DNA from: Jidongwangia harbinensis
GTDB lineage: Bacteria > Actinomycetota > Actinomycetes > Mycobacteriales > Micromonosporaceae
Assembly (NCBI RefSeq): GCF_020216025.1
Contig: NZ_JAIWNC010000034.1
Coordinates: 1 to 64,000, forward strand
Direction: 5' to 3'
Length of the DNA stretch: 64,000 nucleotides
Below the pieces are notes generated by a model. That model saw only the letters and a list, made by a program, of their open reading frames with translations, had not been told where the DNA came from and ran no database searches. The translations under genes were made by a program, and so were the position numbers. This document shows, piece after piece, positions 24,959 through 33,117 of this stretch; the stretch's first letter is position 1; each line of letters opens with the position of its first letter.

Positions 24959-26002
24959 ATGCGGGCGGTCGTGTACGACGCGGTCGGGGCGGCGCCGCGG
25001 ATGGCGTCGGTGCCGGAGCCGGAGTGCGCCGAGGACGGTGCGGTCGTCGCGGTGCGGGCCACCGGGGTGTGCCGGTCCGACTGGCACGCGTGGCGCGGAC
25101 ATGAGCCGGTGCCGTTGCCGCACACGCCGGGGCACGAGTTCGCCGGGGTGGTGGCCGCGGTCGGTGCGCGGGTCCGGGGGTTCGCCGTGGGGGACCGGGT
25201 GACCAGCCCGTTCGTGAACGGGTGCGGGCGGTGCGCGTGGTGCCTCCGCGGCCAGGCGCAGGTCTGCCCGGACCAGACCCAGCCCGGCTTCACCCAGGCC
25301 GGCTCGTTCGCCGAGCGGGTGGCGGTGCACGCCGCCGACCTCAACCTGGTCCGGCTGCCGGAGAGCATCGACTTCGTCGAGGCCGCGGCGCTCGGATGCC
25401 GGTTCGCCACGGCGTTCCGGGCGCTGCACGGCCACGGCCGGATCGGCGCGGGCGACTGGGTGGCGGTGTTCGGCTGCGGGGGAGTCGGGCTCTCCGCCGT
25501 CATGATCGCGGTGGCGTCCGGCGCCCGGGTGGTCGGCGTGGATCCGTCGCCGGCCGCCCGGGCCCGGGCCGCCGAGCTGGGTGCCGAGGTCACCCTGGCG
25601 CCGGACGCGCCGCCGTCGGTGGACGCCACGGTCCGGGCGGTCACCGACGGCGGCGCGCAGGTGTCGGTGGACGCGCTGGGCTCGGCGGCCACGGCGGACG
25701 CCTCGATTCGCAGCCTGCGGCGGCGCGGGCGGCACGTACAGGTCGGCCTGATGCTCGGCGACGCGGCCCGGGCGCCGATCCCCTGGACCGTGGTGGTGGA
25801 GCAGGAGCTGGAGATCGTCGGCTCGCACGGGATGGCCGCGGCCGACTATCCGGCGATGCTGGCCATGGTGGCGGACGGGCGTCTCCGGCCGCGGCGGCTG
25901 GTGGGCCGGGTGATCGGACTGGCGGAGGCGGGGGCGGCGCTGGTGGCCATGGACGACCCGGTCGCCGCCGGGGCCGGGATCACGGTCGCCACCACCGCCT
26001 GA
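24959..26002 (+). CDS. Zinc-dependent alcohol dehydrogenase family protein
   Basis: 347 residues of the MDR superfamily. Catalytic zinc ligands: Cys in ATGVCRSDWHAW, His-Glu in TPGHEFAGVV. Structural zinc Cys: CGRCAWCLRGQAQVC. NAD(P) site: FGCGGVGLSAVMIA. It should oxidise an alcohol or polyol or reduce an aldehyde; the substrate cannot be read from sequence. ATG 24959 has a GAGGGGG site. It lies divergent from the secreted hydrolase and before the pheST leader, with no apparent link to either. Confidence 0.9.
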   Translation: MRAVVYDAVGAAPRMASVPEPECAEDGAVVAVRATGVCRSDWHAWRGHEPVPLPHTPGHEFAGVVAAVGARVRGFAVGDRVTSPFVNGCGRCAWCLRGQAQVCPDQTQPGFTQAGSFAERVAVHAADLNLVRLPESIDFVEAAALGCRFATAFRALHGHGRIGAGDWVAVFGCGGVGLSAVMIAVASGARVVGVDPSPAARARAAELGAEVTLAPDAPPSVDATVRAVTDGGAQVSVDALGSAATADASIRSLRRRGRHVQVGLMLGDAARAPIPWTVVVEQELEIVGSHGMAAADYPAMLAMVADGRLRPRRLVGRVIGLAEAGAALVAMDDPVAAGAGITVATTA

Positions 26003-26042
26003 GCGGTGGGTGGGACCGGCGAAACGCGGTGGCGGCCGGAGG

Positions 26043-26048
26043 TATGCT
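26043..26048 (+). promoter_or_regulatory. TATGCT -10 element before the pheS leader peptide
   Basis: TATGCT lies six bases before the ATG at 26055. A transcript would start at or next to that ATG, making the candidate leader peptide leaderless. No convincing -35 is seen. Confidence 0.5.
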
Positions 26049-26054
26049 GACGGC

Positions 26055-26108
26055 ATGCGCAGACGATGGAGCTTTACCCGGCCCGCTGGTCGCGGGCGCC
26101 GGGTCTGA
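26055..26108 (+). CDS. Candidate pheST leader peptide, 17 residues
   Basis: ATG 26055 to TGA 26108 encodes MRRRWSFTRPAGRGRRV. Its single Phe codon is TTT, very rare in this GC-rich DNA, and it lies directly before the left arm of a strong hairpin (26076-26104). A leader peptide with the cognate amino acid codon upstream of an aminoacyl-tRNA synthetase gene fits attenuation control. The ORF is too short for coding statistics, and with only one Phe codon the case is weaker than classical leaders. Confidence 0.45.
   Translation: MRRRWSFTRPAGRGRRV
26076..26104 (+). promoter_or_regulatory. Hairpin overlapping the leader peptide (candidate attenuator)
   Basis: ACCCGG (26076-26081) pairs with CCGGGT (26099-26104) and CCCGC (26082-26086) with GCGGG (26092-26096), giving 11 pairs with a 2-base bulge and a 5-base loop. 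It starts right after the TTT codon, so a ribosome stalled there would cover the left arm. No U-run follows. Confidence 0.5.
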
Positions 26109-26198
26109 CTCTCCTGCGCGCACTCCCCTGACCGGCGGGCGGCGGCCCAGCCGCGCCTCCGTACACTGCCCGATGGTCATCCTTCAGTGGGGGAGTTC

Positions 26199-27260
26199 AT
26201 GTCCTACCGCAACGATCCGTACGATCCGAAGCAGGCTGCCCTGCTCGCTCCCGAGGCGCTCGACGACGCCGTCGCGGAGGCCGGGAAGGCGTTCGCCGCC
26301 GCGGCCGACCTCGACGCGCTCGGCGCGCTGAAGTCCGTGCATCTGGGCGACCGCTCGCCGGTCTCGCTGGCGCGGCGGGAGATCGGTTCGCTGCCGCCGG
26401 CCGCGAAGTCCGACGCCGGCAAGCGCGTCAACGTGGCGCGACAGTCCATCCAGGGCGCGTTCGACGCCCGGCTCGCCGAGCTGCAGCTGGAGCGCGCGGC
26501 CCGGGTGCTGGTCGAGGAGCGGGTCGACGTCACGCTGCCCTGGGACCGCCGGCCGCGGGGCGCCCGGCATCCGCTGACCACGCTGATGGAGCACATGGCC
26601 GACCTGTTCGTCGGCATGGGCTACGAGATCGTCGAGGGTCCCGAGCTGGAACTCGAATGGGTGAACTTCGACGCGCTCAACATCGGCCCGGACAACGCGG
26701 TGCGCGGCTCGATGGACTCGTTCTACGTGGACGTGCCGGGGCTGGTGATGCGTACCCACACGTCGCCCGGTCAGGTGCGGACCATGCTCACCCGGCAGCC
26801 GCCGATCTTCGTGGTGAGCCCGGGCCGGGCGTACCGGTCGGACGAGCTGGACGCCACGCACAGCCCGGTCTTCCACCAGATCGAGGGCCTGGTGGTCGAC
26901 GAGGGCATCACCATGGCGCACCTGCGCGGCACGCTGGACCACTTCGCCCGGGCCATGTTCGGGCCGGACGCGAAGACCCGGTGGCGGCCGCACTACTTCC
27001 CGTTCACCGAGCCGTCCGCGGAGTTCGACGTGTGGTTCGAGCAGCACCGCGACGGCCCGCGCTGGGTGGAGTGGGGTGGCTGCGGCATGGTCAACCCGCG
27101 GGTGCTGACCGCCTGCGGCATCGACCCGGAACGCTACTCCGGCTTCGCGTTCGGCATGGGCGTGGAGCGCACGCTGATGTTCCGCAACGGCGTCTCCGAC
27201 ATGCACGACATGGTCGAGGGCGACGTCCGGTTCACCCGTACCTTCGGCATGGAGGTCTGA
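26199..27260 (+). CDS. pheS: Phenylalanyl-tRNA synthetase alpha chain
   Basis: 353 residues. Catalytic subunit charging tRNA-Phe. The N-terminal coiled-coil (about 1-90, with VNVARQSIQGAFDARLAELQLERAA) binds tRNA. The class II core contains HPLTTLMEHMADLFVGMGYEI, motif 2-like SPGRAYRSDELDATHSPVFHQIEG and motif 3 FAFGMGVERTLMFRNG. I chose ATG 26199 behind GTGGGGGAG rather than the upstream GTG at 26187. Four bases separate it from pheT. Confidence 0.96.
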   Translation: MSYRNDPYDPKQAALLAPEALDDAVAEAGKAFAAAADLDALGALKSVHLGDRSPVSLARREIGSLPPAAKSDAGKRVNVARQSIQGAFDARLAELQLERAARVLVEERVDVTLPWDRRPRGARHPLTTLMEHMADLFVGMGYEIVEGPELELEWVNFDALNIGPDNAVRGSMDSFYVDVPGLVMRTHTSPGQVRTMLTRQPPIFVVSPGRAYRSDELDATHSPVFHQIEGLVVDEGITMAHLRGTLDHFARAMFGPDAKTRWRPHYFPFTEPSAEFDVWFEQHRDGPRWVEWGGCGMVNPRVLTACGIDPERYSGFAFGMGVERTLMFRNGVSDMHDMVEGDVRFTRTFGMEV

Positions 27261-27264
27261 CGCC

Positions 27265-29742
27265 GTGAAGACGACACTGTCCTGGCTGCGTGAGTACGTC
27301 GAGCTGCCGGCCGGCCTGACCGCGGAACAGCTCGACGCCGCGCTGGTCGACCTGGGCATGGAGGTCGAGTCCATCGTGGACCAGGCCGCCACCGTCAAGG
27401 GCGGCCTGGTGGTGGGCCGGGTGCTGGAGATCGAGGAGCTGACCGGGTTCAAGAAGCCGATCCGGTTCAACCTGGTCGACGTCGGCAACGCGGCACCGCA
27501 GGAGATCATCTGCGGCGCCCGCAACTACGCCGTGGGCGACCTGGTCGTGGTCATCCTGCCCGGTGGCGAGCTGCCCGGCGGCTTCGCGGTCGGCGCGCGG
27601 AAGACCTACGGCCGGATGTCGGCCGGCATGATCTGCTCGGCCCGCGAGCTGGGGCTCGGCGACGACCACTCCGGCATCATCGTGCTGCCGGCCGGGGCCG
27701 CGGAGCCGGGTGCGGACGCGCGCGGAGTGGTCGGGCTCGACAACGTGCTGGTCGAGGTGGAGATCACCCCGGATCGCGGGTACGAGATGAGCCTGCGCGG
27801 CATGGCCCGCGAGCTGTCGTACCACTTCGGTACGGCGTACACCGACCCGGCGGACCGGCCGGCACCGGGCGCGACCGCCGAACCGCCGTACCCCGTGCGG
27901 GTGGACGACCCGGTCGGCTGTGACCGGTTCGCGGCCCGGGTGGTGCGCGGCATCGACCCGCACGCGGCGTCGCCGGAGTGGATGCAGCGCCGCCTGATCG
28001 CGGCCGGCGTCCGGGCCATCTCGCTGCCCGTCGACATCACCAACTACCTGATGCTCGAACTCGGCCAGCCGATGCACGTGTTCGACCTGAACCGGCTGCG
28101 CGGCGGCCTGGTGGTGCGCCGCGCCACGCCGGGGGAGAAGCTGACCACCCTGGACGGCGTCGCCCGCGTGCTGGACGCCGAGGACATGGTGATCTGCGAC
28201 GACTCCGGGCCGATCTCGCTGGCCGCGGTGATGGGCGGGGAGACCAGCGAGTGGCAGCCGGACACGGTGGACGTGCTGCTCGAGGCCGCGCACTGGGACC
28301 CGGTGATGGTGGGCCGCACGGCGCGCCGGCACCGGCTGTTCAGCGAGGCCGCGAAGCGGTGGGAACGCGGGGTGGACCCGCAGCTGCCGTTGGTCGCGCT
28401 GCAGCGGGCGGTGGAACTGCTGACCGAGTACGCCGGCGGCACGGTGGACGAGCGGGTGCTGGACATCGACCACGTGGTGCCCCCGGCGCCGGTCGAGCTG
28501 GACCCGACGCTGCCGGCCCGGCGGATCGGCGTGTCGTACTCCGCGGACCAGGTGGTCGACCTGCTCGGCCGGGTCGGCTGCACGGTCACCGGCACCGACC
28601 CGCTGGTGGTCACGCCGCCGTCCTGGCGGCCGGACCTGCTGGCCCCCGCGGACCTGGTCGAGGAGGTCGCCCGGCTGGGCGGCTACCAGGAGATCCCCAG
28701 CCTGCTGCCGCCCGCGCCGGGCGGTGGCGGGCTGACCGCGGTGCAACGCCGCCGCCGTACGGTGGGCCGGGCGATCGCCGAGGCCGGGTACGTCGAGGTG
28801 CTGTCGTACCCGTTCGTGGCGCCCGAGGTGCACGACGCGTTCGGTCTCGCCCCGGACGACCCGCGGCGCAGCGCGGTGCGGCTGACCAACCCGCTCAGCG
28901 AGGAGGAGCCGCAGCTGCGCACGTCGTTGCTGCCGCCACTGCTGGCCACGTTGAAGCGCAATCTCGGGCGCGGGCTGCGCGAGCTGGCGCTGTACGAGGC
29001 CGGCCAGGTGTTCCGCCCGCGACTGGTGGAGACGGCGCCCGGGCCGATGGCCGTGGACCGGCGTCCCACCGACGCGGAGTGGGCCGCCGCCAACCGGATC
29101 GTGCCGGACCAGCCGTGGCACCTGGCCGCGGTGCTGGCCGGCGACGTCGAGCCGGCCGGCTGGTGGGGTTCGGGTCGCGCGGCGACCTGGGCGGACGCGG
29201 TCGAGGCGGCCCGCATCGCGCTGTCCGCGGCGGGCGTACCGGCGGACCGGGTGAGCGTCCGCGCCGCCGAGTACGCGCCGTGGCACCCGGGCCGGTGCGC
29301 CGCGGTCCTGGTCGACGACGTGGTCCTGGGTCACGCCGGCGAGCTGCACCCGGCCGTGGTGTCCGCGCTGGAACTGCCGAAGCGGACGTGCGCCATGGAG
29401 CTCAACCTGGACGCCGTCCCGCCCGCGCCGGTGGTGCAGGCCGCGGCGCTGTCCACGTACCCGCCGGCCCTGATCGATGTGGCGCTGGTGCTGGACGCGA
29501 CGGTGCCGGCGGCGGACGTGCAGGCGGCGCTGGTGGCCGGTGCCGGCGAGCTGCTGGAGTCGGTGTACCTGTTCGACGTGTACGCCTCCGACCAGCTCGG
29601 CGCCGGGTTGCGGTCGCTGGCGTACAAGCTGACGTTCCGCGCGCCGGACCGGACGCTGACCGTGGAGGAGGCGGTCGCGGCGCGGGACGCGGCGGTGGCA
29701 TCCGCCGCGGCCCGCACCGGAGCCGTCCTGCGCGGGGCGTGA
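27265..29742 (+). CDS. pheT: Phenylalanyl-tRNA synthetase beta chain
   Basis: 825 residues, partner of PheS. Starts MKTTLSWLREYVELP at GTG 27265. Domains in order: tRNA-binding OB-fold (about 40-150, FNLVDVGN..ICGARNYAVGDLVVV), B3/B4 editing region (about 210-390, RAISLPVDITNYLMLELGQPMHVFD), B5 (about 400-475), a catalytic-like domain, and the C-terminal anticodon FDX-ACB domain (about 730-823, STYPPALIDVALVLDATVPAADV). Its stop is six bases from the converging stop of the next gene. Confidence 0.97.
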   Translation: MKTTLSWLREYVELPAGLTAEQLDAALVDLGMEVESIVDQAATVKGGLVVGRVLEIEELTGFKKPIRFNLVDVGNAAPQEIICGARNYAVGDLVVVILPGGELPGGFAVGARKTYGRMSAGMICSARELGLGDDHSGIIVLPAGAAEPGADARGVVGLDNVLVEVEITPDRGYEMSLRGMARELSYHFGTAYTDPADRPAPGATAEPPYPVRVDDPVGCDRFAARVVRGIDPHAASPEWMQRRLIAAGVRAISLPVDITNYLMLELGQPMHVFDLNRLRGGLVVRRATPGEKLTTLDGVARVLDAEDMVICDDSGPISLAAVMGGETSEWQPDTVDVLLEAAHWDPVMVGRTARRHRLFSEAAKRWERGVDPQLPLVALQRAVELLTEYAGGTVDERVLDIDHVVPPAPVELDPTLPARRIGVSYSADQVVDLLGRVGCTVTGTDPLVVTPPSWRPDLLAPADLVEEVARLGGYQEIPSLLPPAPGGGGLTAVQRRRRTVGRAIAEAGYVEVLSYPFVAPEVHDAFGLAPDDPRRSAVRLTNPLSEEEPQLRTSLLPPLLATLKRNLGRGLRELALYEAGQVFRPRLVETAPGPMAVDRRPTDAEWAAANRIVPDQPWHLAAVLAGDVEPAGWWGSGRAATWADAVEAARIALSAAGVPADRVSVRAAEYAPWHPGRCAAVLVDDVVLGHAGELHPAVVSALELPKRTCAMELNLDAVPPAPVVQAAALSTYPPALIDVALVLDATVPAADVQAALVAGAGELLESVYLFDVYASDQLGAGLRSLAYKLTFRAPDRTLTVEEAVAARDAAVASAAARTGAVLRGA

Positions 29743-29748
29743 CCGGCC

Positions 29749-30360
29749 TCAGGCGGACGCGACTGCGGCGTCGAACCGGCGCCGCAGTTCGGCCATGGCC
29801 GCCGGCTCCAGCGCACTCGTCAACGCCTGCTGCTGGTATTCCGCCGGGAGCACCTGGAAGATGCGGTCCCGGTAACTGACCGTCTCGGTGGCCTCGACCA
29901 TCTGCATCGTCGGCGGCGTGGTGTCGAACTTCATGATCAGCGGCGCCACGAACTTGGTGGCGAAGTCCCAGGTGCCCTTCGGCTCGGCGACCGCGCACAT
30001 GTGGAAGCCGTACACGGTGTCCACGTCGTCCGCGGTCTTCGCGTCCTTCGGTTCGTACCCGTACACCCGGACGCCGCACACCGTGGTGCCCTTCGCGTCG
30101 GTGGCGCCGTGCCCGGCGTGGCCGGTCGCGGGCATCTGCTCCAGCGTCGTGGTCATCCGCTGGGTGATGGCGTCGTTGACCGTGGCGGCGCGTTCCTCCG
30201 GGGACGGGCCGCCGATCACCTCCAGGCGGACCAGCGCGAACGCGCCGGCGGCGAGGAGCACCACAACCGCGAAGATCCGCGGTAGCCAGGTGCGCCACCG
30301 CGGTCGTTGACCGGTTGCCGGGGTTTCTTCCGTCGGGGATTCATCTGTCGGTTGTGCCAC
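29749..30360 (-). CDS. Membrane-anchored protein of unknown function
   Basis: 203 residues. I do not recognise the family. An acidic/Thr-rich start (about 1-20) is followed by RWRTWLPR and one membrane helix (IFAVVVLLAAGAFALVRL, residues ~29-46), so most of the protein should be outside. The external part has TTVCGVRVYGYEPKD and VYGFHMCAVAEPKGTW, two Cys that could form a disulfide, and an Ala-rich helical end. GTG 30360 has a GGAGG site. It follows the LPMO gene on the same strand but a hairpin lies between them. Confidence 0.75.
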   Translation of the reverse strand: MAQPTDESPTEETPATGQRPRWRTWLPRIFAVVVLLAAGAFALVRLEVIGGPSPEERAATVNDAITQRMTTTLEQMPATGHAGHGATDAKGTTVCGVRVYGYEPKDAKTADDVDTVYGFHMCAVAEPKGTWDFATKFVAPLIMKFDTTPPTMQMVEATETVSYRDRIFQVLPAEYQQQALTSALEPAAMAELRRRFDAAVASA

Positions 30361-30394
30361 GTCGACCTCCGTCGACTCGGGAGCTGACGACCGA

Positions 30395-30421
30395 GCCGGC
30401 CCTCCGCACCGAAGGGCCGGC
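30395..30421 (-). terminator. Terminator hairpin after the LPMO gene
   Basis: GCCGGCCCT (30395-30403) and AGGGCCGGC (30413-30421) form a perfect 9-bp stem with a nine-base loop, 24 bases after the LPMO stop on the - strand. There is no U-run. Confidence 0.75.
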
Positions 30422-30444
30422 CCAGCCGGGTCTGACGCCGAACG

Positions 30445-31113
30445 TCAGCCGGTGAAGTTCACATCGCTGCAGAGGTAGTACGGCTGGTCCAGGTGGCTGG
30501 CCTGCCAGATGGTGAAGACGACGTGCCGGCCGGTGCGCGATCCGGCGTTGACCTGAGCGGTGTAGTTGCCCGCCGGGGCGATCCGGCCGGTCGTGGTGAC
30601 CAGCTCGAGGTTGCCCCAGGTCAGCGCCTGGCTGGTCGGGTCGAAGCCCTGCCGGGTGATGTAGATGCGCAGGTAGTCGGCGCCGTGCCGGGCCTCGTCA
30701 CGCAGGTTCAGGGTGAACTGGCGCGGCTTGTTCGCGGCGATCCAGTTGCCCACCGTGTCCATCGCGGCGTACCGGCCGCTCTGGGTGCGGCCGCCGCTGC
30801 AGAGCTGGCCGTCCGGAACGGCGGCCTGGTGGTTGCCGCCCACGTTCTCCCGGTAGAGGCCGTTCCAGTTCCACATGGCGTTCGGGTCCCGCTGCCACGC
30901 CTGGGCGCACATCGGGTCGGTCTGTGCCATGTTGGGGTTGAGGTGGTCGCCGCCCCAGCGTTCGAGGCAGCCGTAGTTCCGGGACGGGGGGTCGACCACG
31001 GAACCGTGCGCCGAGGCCGGGGCGGCCAGGGCGGTGGTGCACAGTGCGGCAGCAGATGCGACGACGGTCATGACGCGGATCGCCAGGGACCGTCGGGGAT
31101 GTGTCGCGGACAT
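30445..31113 (-). CDS. Lytic polysaccharide monooxygenase, AA10 family
   Basis: 222 residues, secreted, copper enzyme that oxidatively cleaves chitin or cellulose. The signal peptide ends at ASA/H, exposing His36 as the mature N-terminus; His143 (in RHGADYLRIY) is the second His-brace ligand. HGSVVDPPSRNYGC, CAQAW..NPNAMWNWNGLYRENVGG and VVFTIWQASHLDQPYYLCSDV match the AA10 (CBP21-like) domain. No carbohydrate-binding module is present. I chose ATG 31113 with a GGAGG site. The promoter and two operator-like sites lie upstream, so it is expected to be substrate-regulated. Confidence 0.95.
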   Translation of the reverse strand: MSATHPRRSLAIRVMTVVASAAALCTTALAAPASAHGSVVDPPSRNYGCLERWGGDHLNPNMAQTDPMCAQAWQRDPNAMWNWNGLYRENVGGNHQAAVPDGQLCSGGRTQSGRYAAMDTVGNWIAANKPRQFTLNLRDEARHGADYLRIYITRQGFDPTSQALTWGNLELVTTTGRIAPAGNYTAQVNAGSRTGRHVVFTIWQASHLDQPYYLCSDVNFTG

Positions 31114-31128
31114 CAAGCCTCCAAAGTG

Positions 31129-31148
31129 ACATTGATTGACATCAATGT
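31129..31148 (-). promoter_or_regulatory. Perfect inverted repeat overlapping the LPMO -10 region
   Basis: ACATTGAT (31129-31136), TGAC, ATCAATGT (31141-31148) is a perfect 8+8 inverted repeat. It overlaps the -10 element and covers the expected start of transcription, the classical position for a repressor. It could also fold in the 5' end of the mRNA. Confidence 0.7.
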
Positions 31149-31173
31149 ATAACTTGTGGCGGGCTGGTGACAA
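31146..31173 (-). promoter_or_regulatory. LPMO promoter: TTGTCA - 16 - TATACA
   Basis: On the - strand TTGTCA (31168-31173) and TATACA (31146-31151) are separated by 16 bases, a good match to a housekeeping-sigma promoter. The surrounding DNA is unusually AT-rich for this genome. Confidence 0.7.
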
Positions 31174-31229
31174 CCGTAACTTCCATGAAATTTCCGGAAA
31201 ACACCCTTAGAGCTACCCGAATCGAAACA

Positions 31230-31243
31230 TGGAAGCGCTCCCA
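31230..31243. promoter_or_regulatory. CebR-like operator upstream of the LPMO gene
   Basis: TGGAAGCGCTCCCA differs at one position from TGGGAGCGCTCCCA, the known 14-bp operator of the cellobiose repressor CebR in Streptomyces. It lies 57 bases upstream of the -35. This suggests control of the monooxygenase by a LacI-family, cello-oligosaccharide-responsive regulator, none of which lies in this window. The rest of the gene-free stretch 31174-31398 shows nothing else recognisable. Confidence 0.6.
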
Positions 31244-31398
31244 CGCAGCGATGATAGTCGATCGGCGAGGGTACGGCCGGGGAAGCCGCTCGGCGCTCCT
31301 GACGGTGGCCGGGGCGATGTGCCTCTCTGGTCACCAGGCTGGCGGTGGGCGGCGGTGGGCACACCGGACTGGCCGGCGACTTCTAGCGGACCCGCGGG

Positions 31399-32175
31399 TC
31401 AGCCGACGACCTCGACCGGGGTGCCGGAGGGCGGGTTGCCGAACAGCTCCGCCGCGTTGCCGCCGCGGGCGAACAACTCGTAGCTCACCCGGTCGCCGCC
31501 GCCGTCGCCGCGTGGCCAGCCGGAACTTCCGGGTGCGAAGGACACCGCGCCGGCCGGGACGGTGAAGACGCCGTCGCTGACGATTGCCTCGACCACGGCG
31601 CCGCCGATGCGTACCCGCACCGGGGAGCCGGTCTCGGCCGGTGGGTCGTACCAGGTGGTCTTGAGGTTGCCGTAGCCGTCGGTGTAGGCCACCGCCCGGC
31701 GCGGGGCCGGGCGCACCGGGACCGGTTCGCCGAGCAGCTTGTCGTCGCCCGCGACCAGGGCGGCCACCGCGGGCGGGAAGACGTCCCGGGAACGGAACTG
31801 GGAGCCGGCGTCGGGCACGTTCACCGCGTGCAGCCGGACTCCCTCGTCGGCCAGGAACGACATGCTGGCGCCGGCGGCCACGCCGACCACCAGGACGCCC
31901 GAGTCGAGGCGGGCGGCGACCAGTCGTTCCCCGGCGTTGTCCGCGCGGGGTTCGTCCTCGTCCTGGCGGGGCGCCACGTTCGCGTACACCACCCGGTCGG
32001 CCGGGCCCTCGCCGAACGCCAGCTGGGCGACGCAGAAGCCCGCGCTGACCGTGTCGAACGGGGGTACCGGGATGGCGGCCACGTTCGCGTCCGGGAGCAG
32101 GAGCGCGAACCGCTGGCGGACCTCGGCGAACGCCAGGTCTCCGAGGCCGTAGTCGGCGACGACGGTGACAAGCAT
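31399..32175 (-). CDS. SAM hydroxide adenosyltransferase family protein (DUF62)
   Basis: 258 residues. The family hydrolyses S-adenosylmethionine to adenosine and methionine, and includes fluorinase and chlorinase relatives. The N-terminus LVTVVADYGLGDLAFAEVRQRF has the usual early Asp. C-terminal domain signatures include YTDGYGNLKTTWYD and YELFARGGNAAELFGNPPSGT. I see no feature that would point to halogenation rather than hydrolysis. A TAGGCT hexamer lies six bases before the ATG, so it may have its own leaderless transcript. It follows the SDR gene by 39 bases. Confidence 0.8.
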   Translation of the reverse strand: MLVTVVADYGLGDLAFAEVRQRFALLLPDANVAAIPVPPFDTVSAGFCVAQLAFGEGPADRVVYANVAPRQDEDEPRADNAGERLVAARLDSGVLVVGVAAGASMSFLADEGVRLHAVNVPDAGSQFRSRDVFPPAVAALVAGDDKLLGEPVPVRPAPRRAVAYTDGYGNLKTTWYDPPAETGSPVRVRIGGAVVEAIVSDGVFTVPAGAVSFAPGSSGWPRGDGGGDRVSYELFARGGNAAELFGNPPSGTPVEVVG

Positions 32176-32214
32176 GATGGCAGCCTAGAACGGGCGGCGG
32201 AGGGCTGCCGGACT

Positions 32215-33117
32215 TCAGTCGATCGTGTGCCCGCCGTTGACCGTGATCCGTTCGCCGGTGACGAAGCGGGACGCGTCGGAGGCCACGAACGCCACCACGT
32301 CCGCGATGTCCTCGGGGGTGCCGAGGCGGCCCAGCGGTACGTCCCGGACGTACCCGGCGCTGTTCTCCTCGGTGATCTCGCCGTGCCGTTCCACCGGGAT
32401 CCAGCCGGGCGCGACCACGTTCACCGTGATGCCGTACCCGCCCAGCTCGCGGGCCCAGGTGCGGGCCAGCCCGATCTGGGCGCCCTTGGCCGCGTTGTAC
32501 GCCGACGCGCCGGGCAGCGCCCGCTCGAACGAGTCGGATCCGATGTGGATGATCCGGCCGCCGCCGAGCCGCCGCATGTCGTCCAGGGTGGCCTGCATCA
32601 GCAGGGTCGGGCTCTTGACGAAGAAGGCGAGCTGGTCGAGGTGCTGCTGCCAGGTCACCTCGCCGGCCGGCACCAGCGGCTGCGGCCCGGTGGCGTTGGC
32701 CACCACCACCTGCACCGGTGCCAGTTCGGCGCGGATCGCGGCGGCCATCGCCCGGACCTCGGTCTCGTCGGTGACGTCGGCGGCGAAGGCGGCGGCCCGT
32801 CCACCGGCGGCGACGATGTCGGCCACCACCCGGGCGGCGCCGTCCGCGTCCGAGCGGTAGTTCACCGCGACCGGCCGGCCGTCCGCCGCCAGCCGCCGGG
32901 CGATCCGCGCGCCGAGACCGCGGGACGCGCCGGTGACCAGCGCCGCACCGGGCCGCAACGCAGCATCAGGCTCCGGCGCAGAGGCGGGTCTCGGCGCAAC
33001 ATCCGGCGCCGGCGCAGAGGCGGTCTTCAGCGCAACATCCGGCGCCGGCGCAGAGGCGGGCTTCAGCGCCGGATCAGGCTCCGGCGCCGCGCCGGGTCCG
33101 CCGTCACGATCGCTCAT
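32215..33117 (-). CDS. Short-chain dehydrogenase/reductase with repeat-rich N-terminus
   Basis: 300 residues. The first ~57 are Ala/Pro-rich and built of 12-residue repeats (ASAPAPDVALKT type); the enzyme domain then starts GAALVTGASRGLGARIARRL, with the NADP(H) loop TGASRGLG, catalytic IGSDSF Ser, YNAAK Tyr-Lys and the C-terminal GERITVNGGHTID. It resembles 3-oxoacyl-ACP-reductase-type SDRs; its substrate is unknown. ATG 33117 overlaps the DinB stop (ATGA). Removing the repeats would give a normal SDR length, so an internal start after them is possible. Confidence 0.85.
   Translation of the reverse strand: MSDRDGGPGAAPEPDPALKPASAPAPDVALKTASAPAPDVAPRPASAPEPDAALRPGAALVTGASRGLGARIARRLAADGRPVAVNYRSDADGAARVVADIVAAGGRAAAFAADVTDETEVRAMAAAIRAELAPVQVVVANATGPQPLVPAGEVTWQQHLDQLAFFVKSPTLLMQATLDDMRRLGGGRIIHIGSDSFERALPGASAYNAAKGAQIGLARTWARELGGYGITVNVVAPGWIPVERHGEITEENSAGYVRDVPLGRLGTPEDIADVVAFVASDASRFVTGERITVNGGHTID
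32960..33090 (-). repeat. 36-bp in-frame repeat at the start of the SDR gene
   Basis: CGCAGAGGCGG recurs at 32977, 33013 and 33049 (period 36), with near-identical flanks. It encodes a 12-residue Ala/Pro unit. The frame is kept. Confidence 0.8.

Noticed and set aside
26055..26198. T-box riboswitch before pheS
   Set aside because: No T-box consensus or specifier-loop architecture is visible and the space is too short.
31399..32175. Fluorinase/chlorinase
   Set aside because: Only family-level DUF62 features were seen; no halogenase-specific loop could be identified and no halometabolite genes are nearby.
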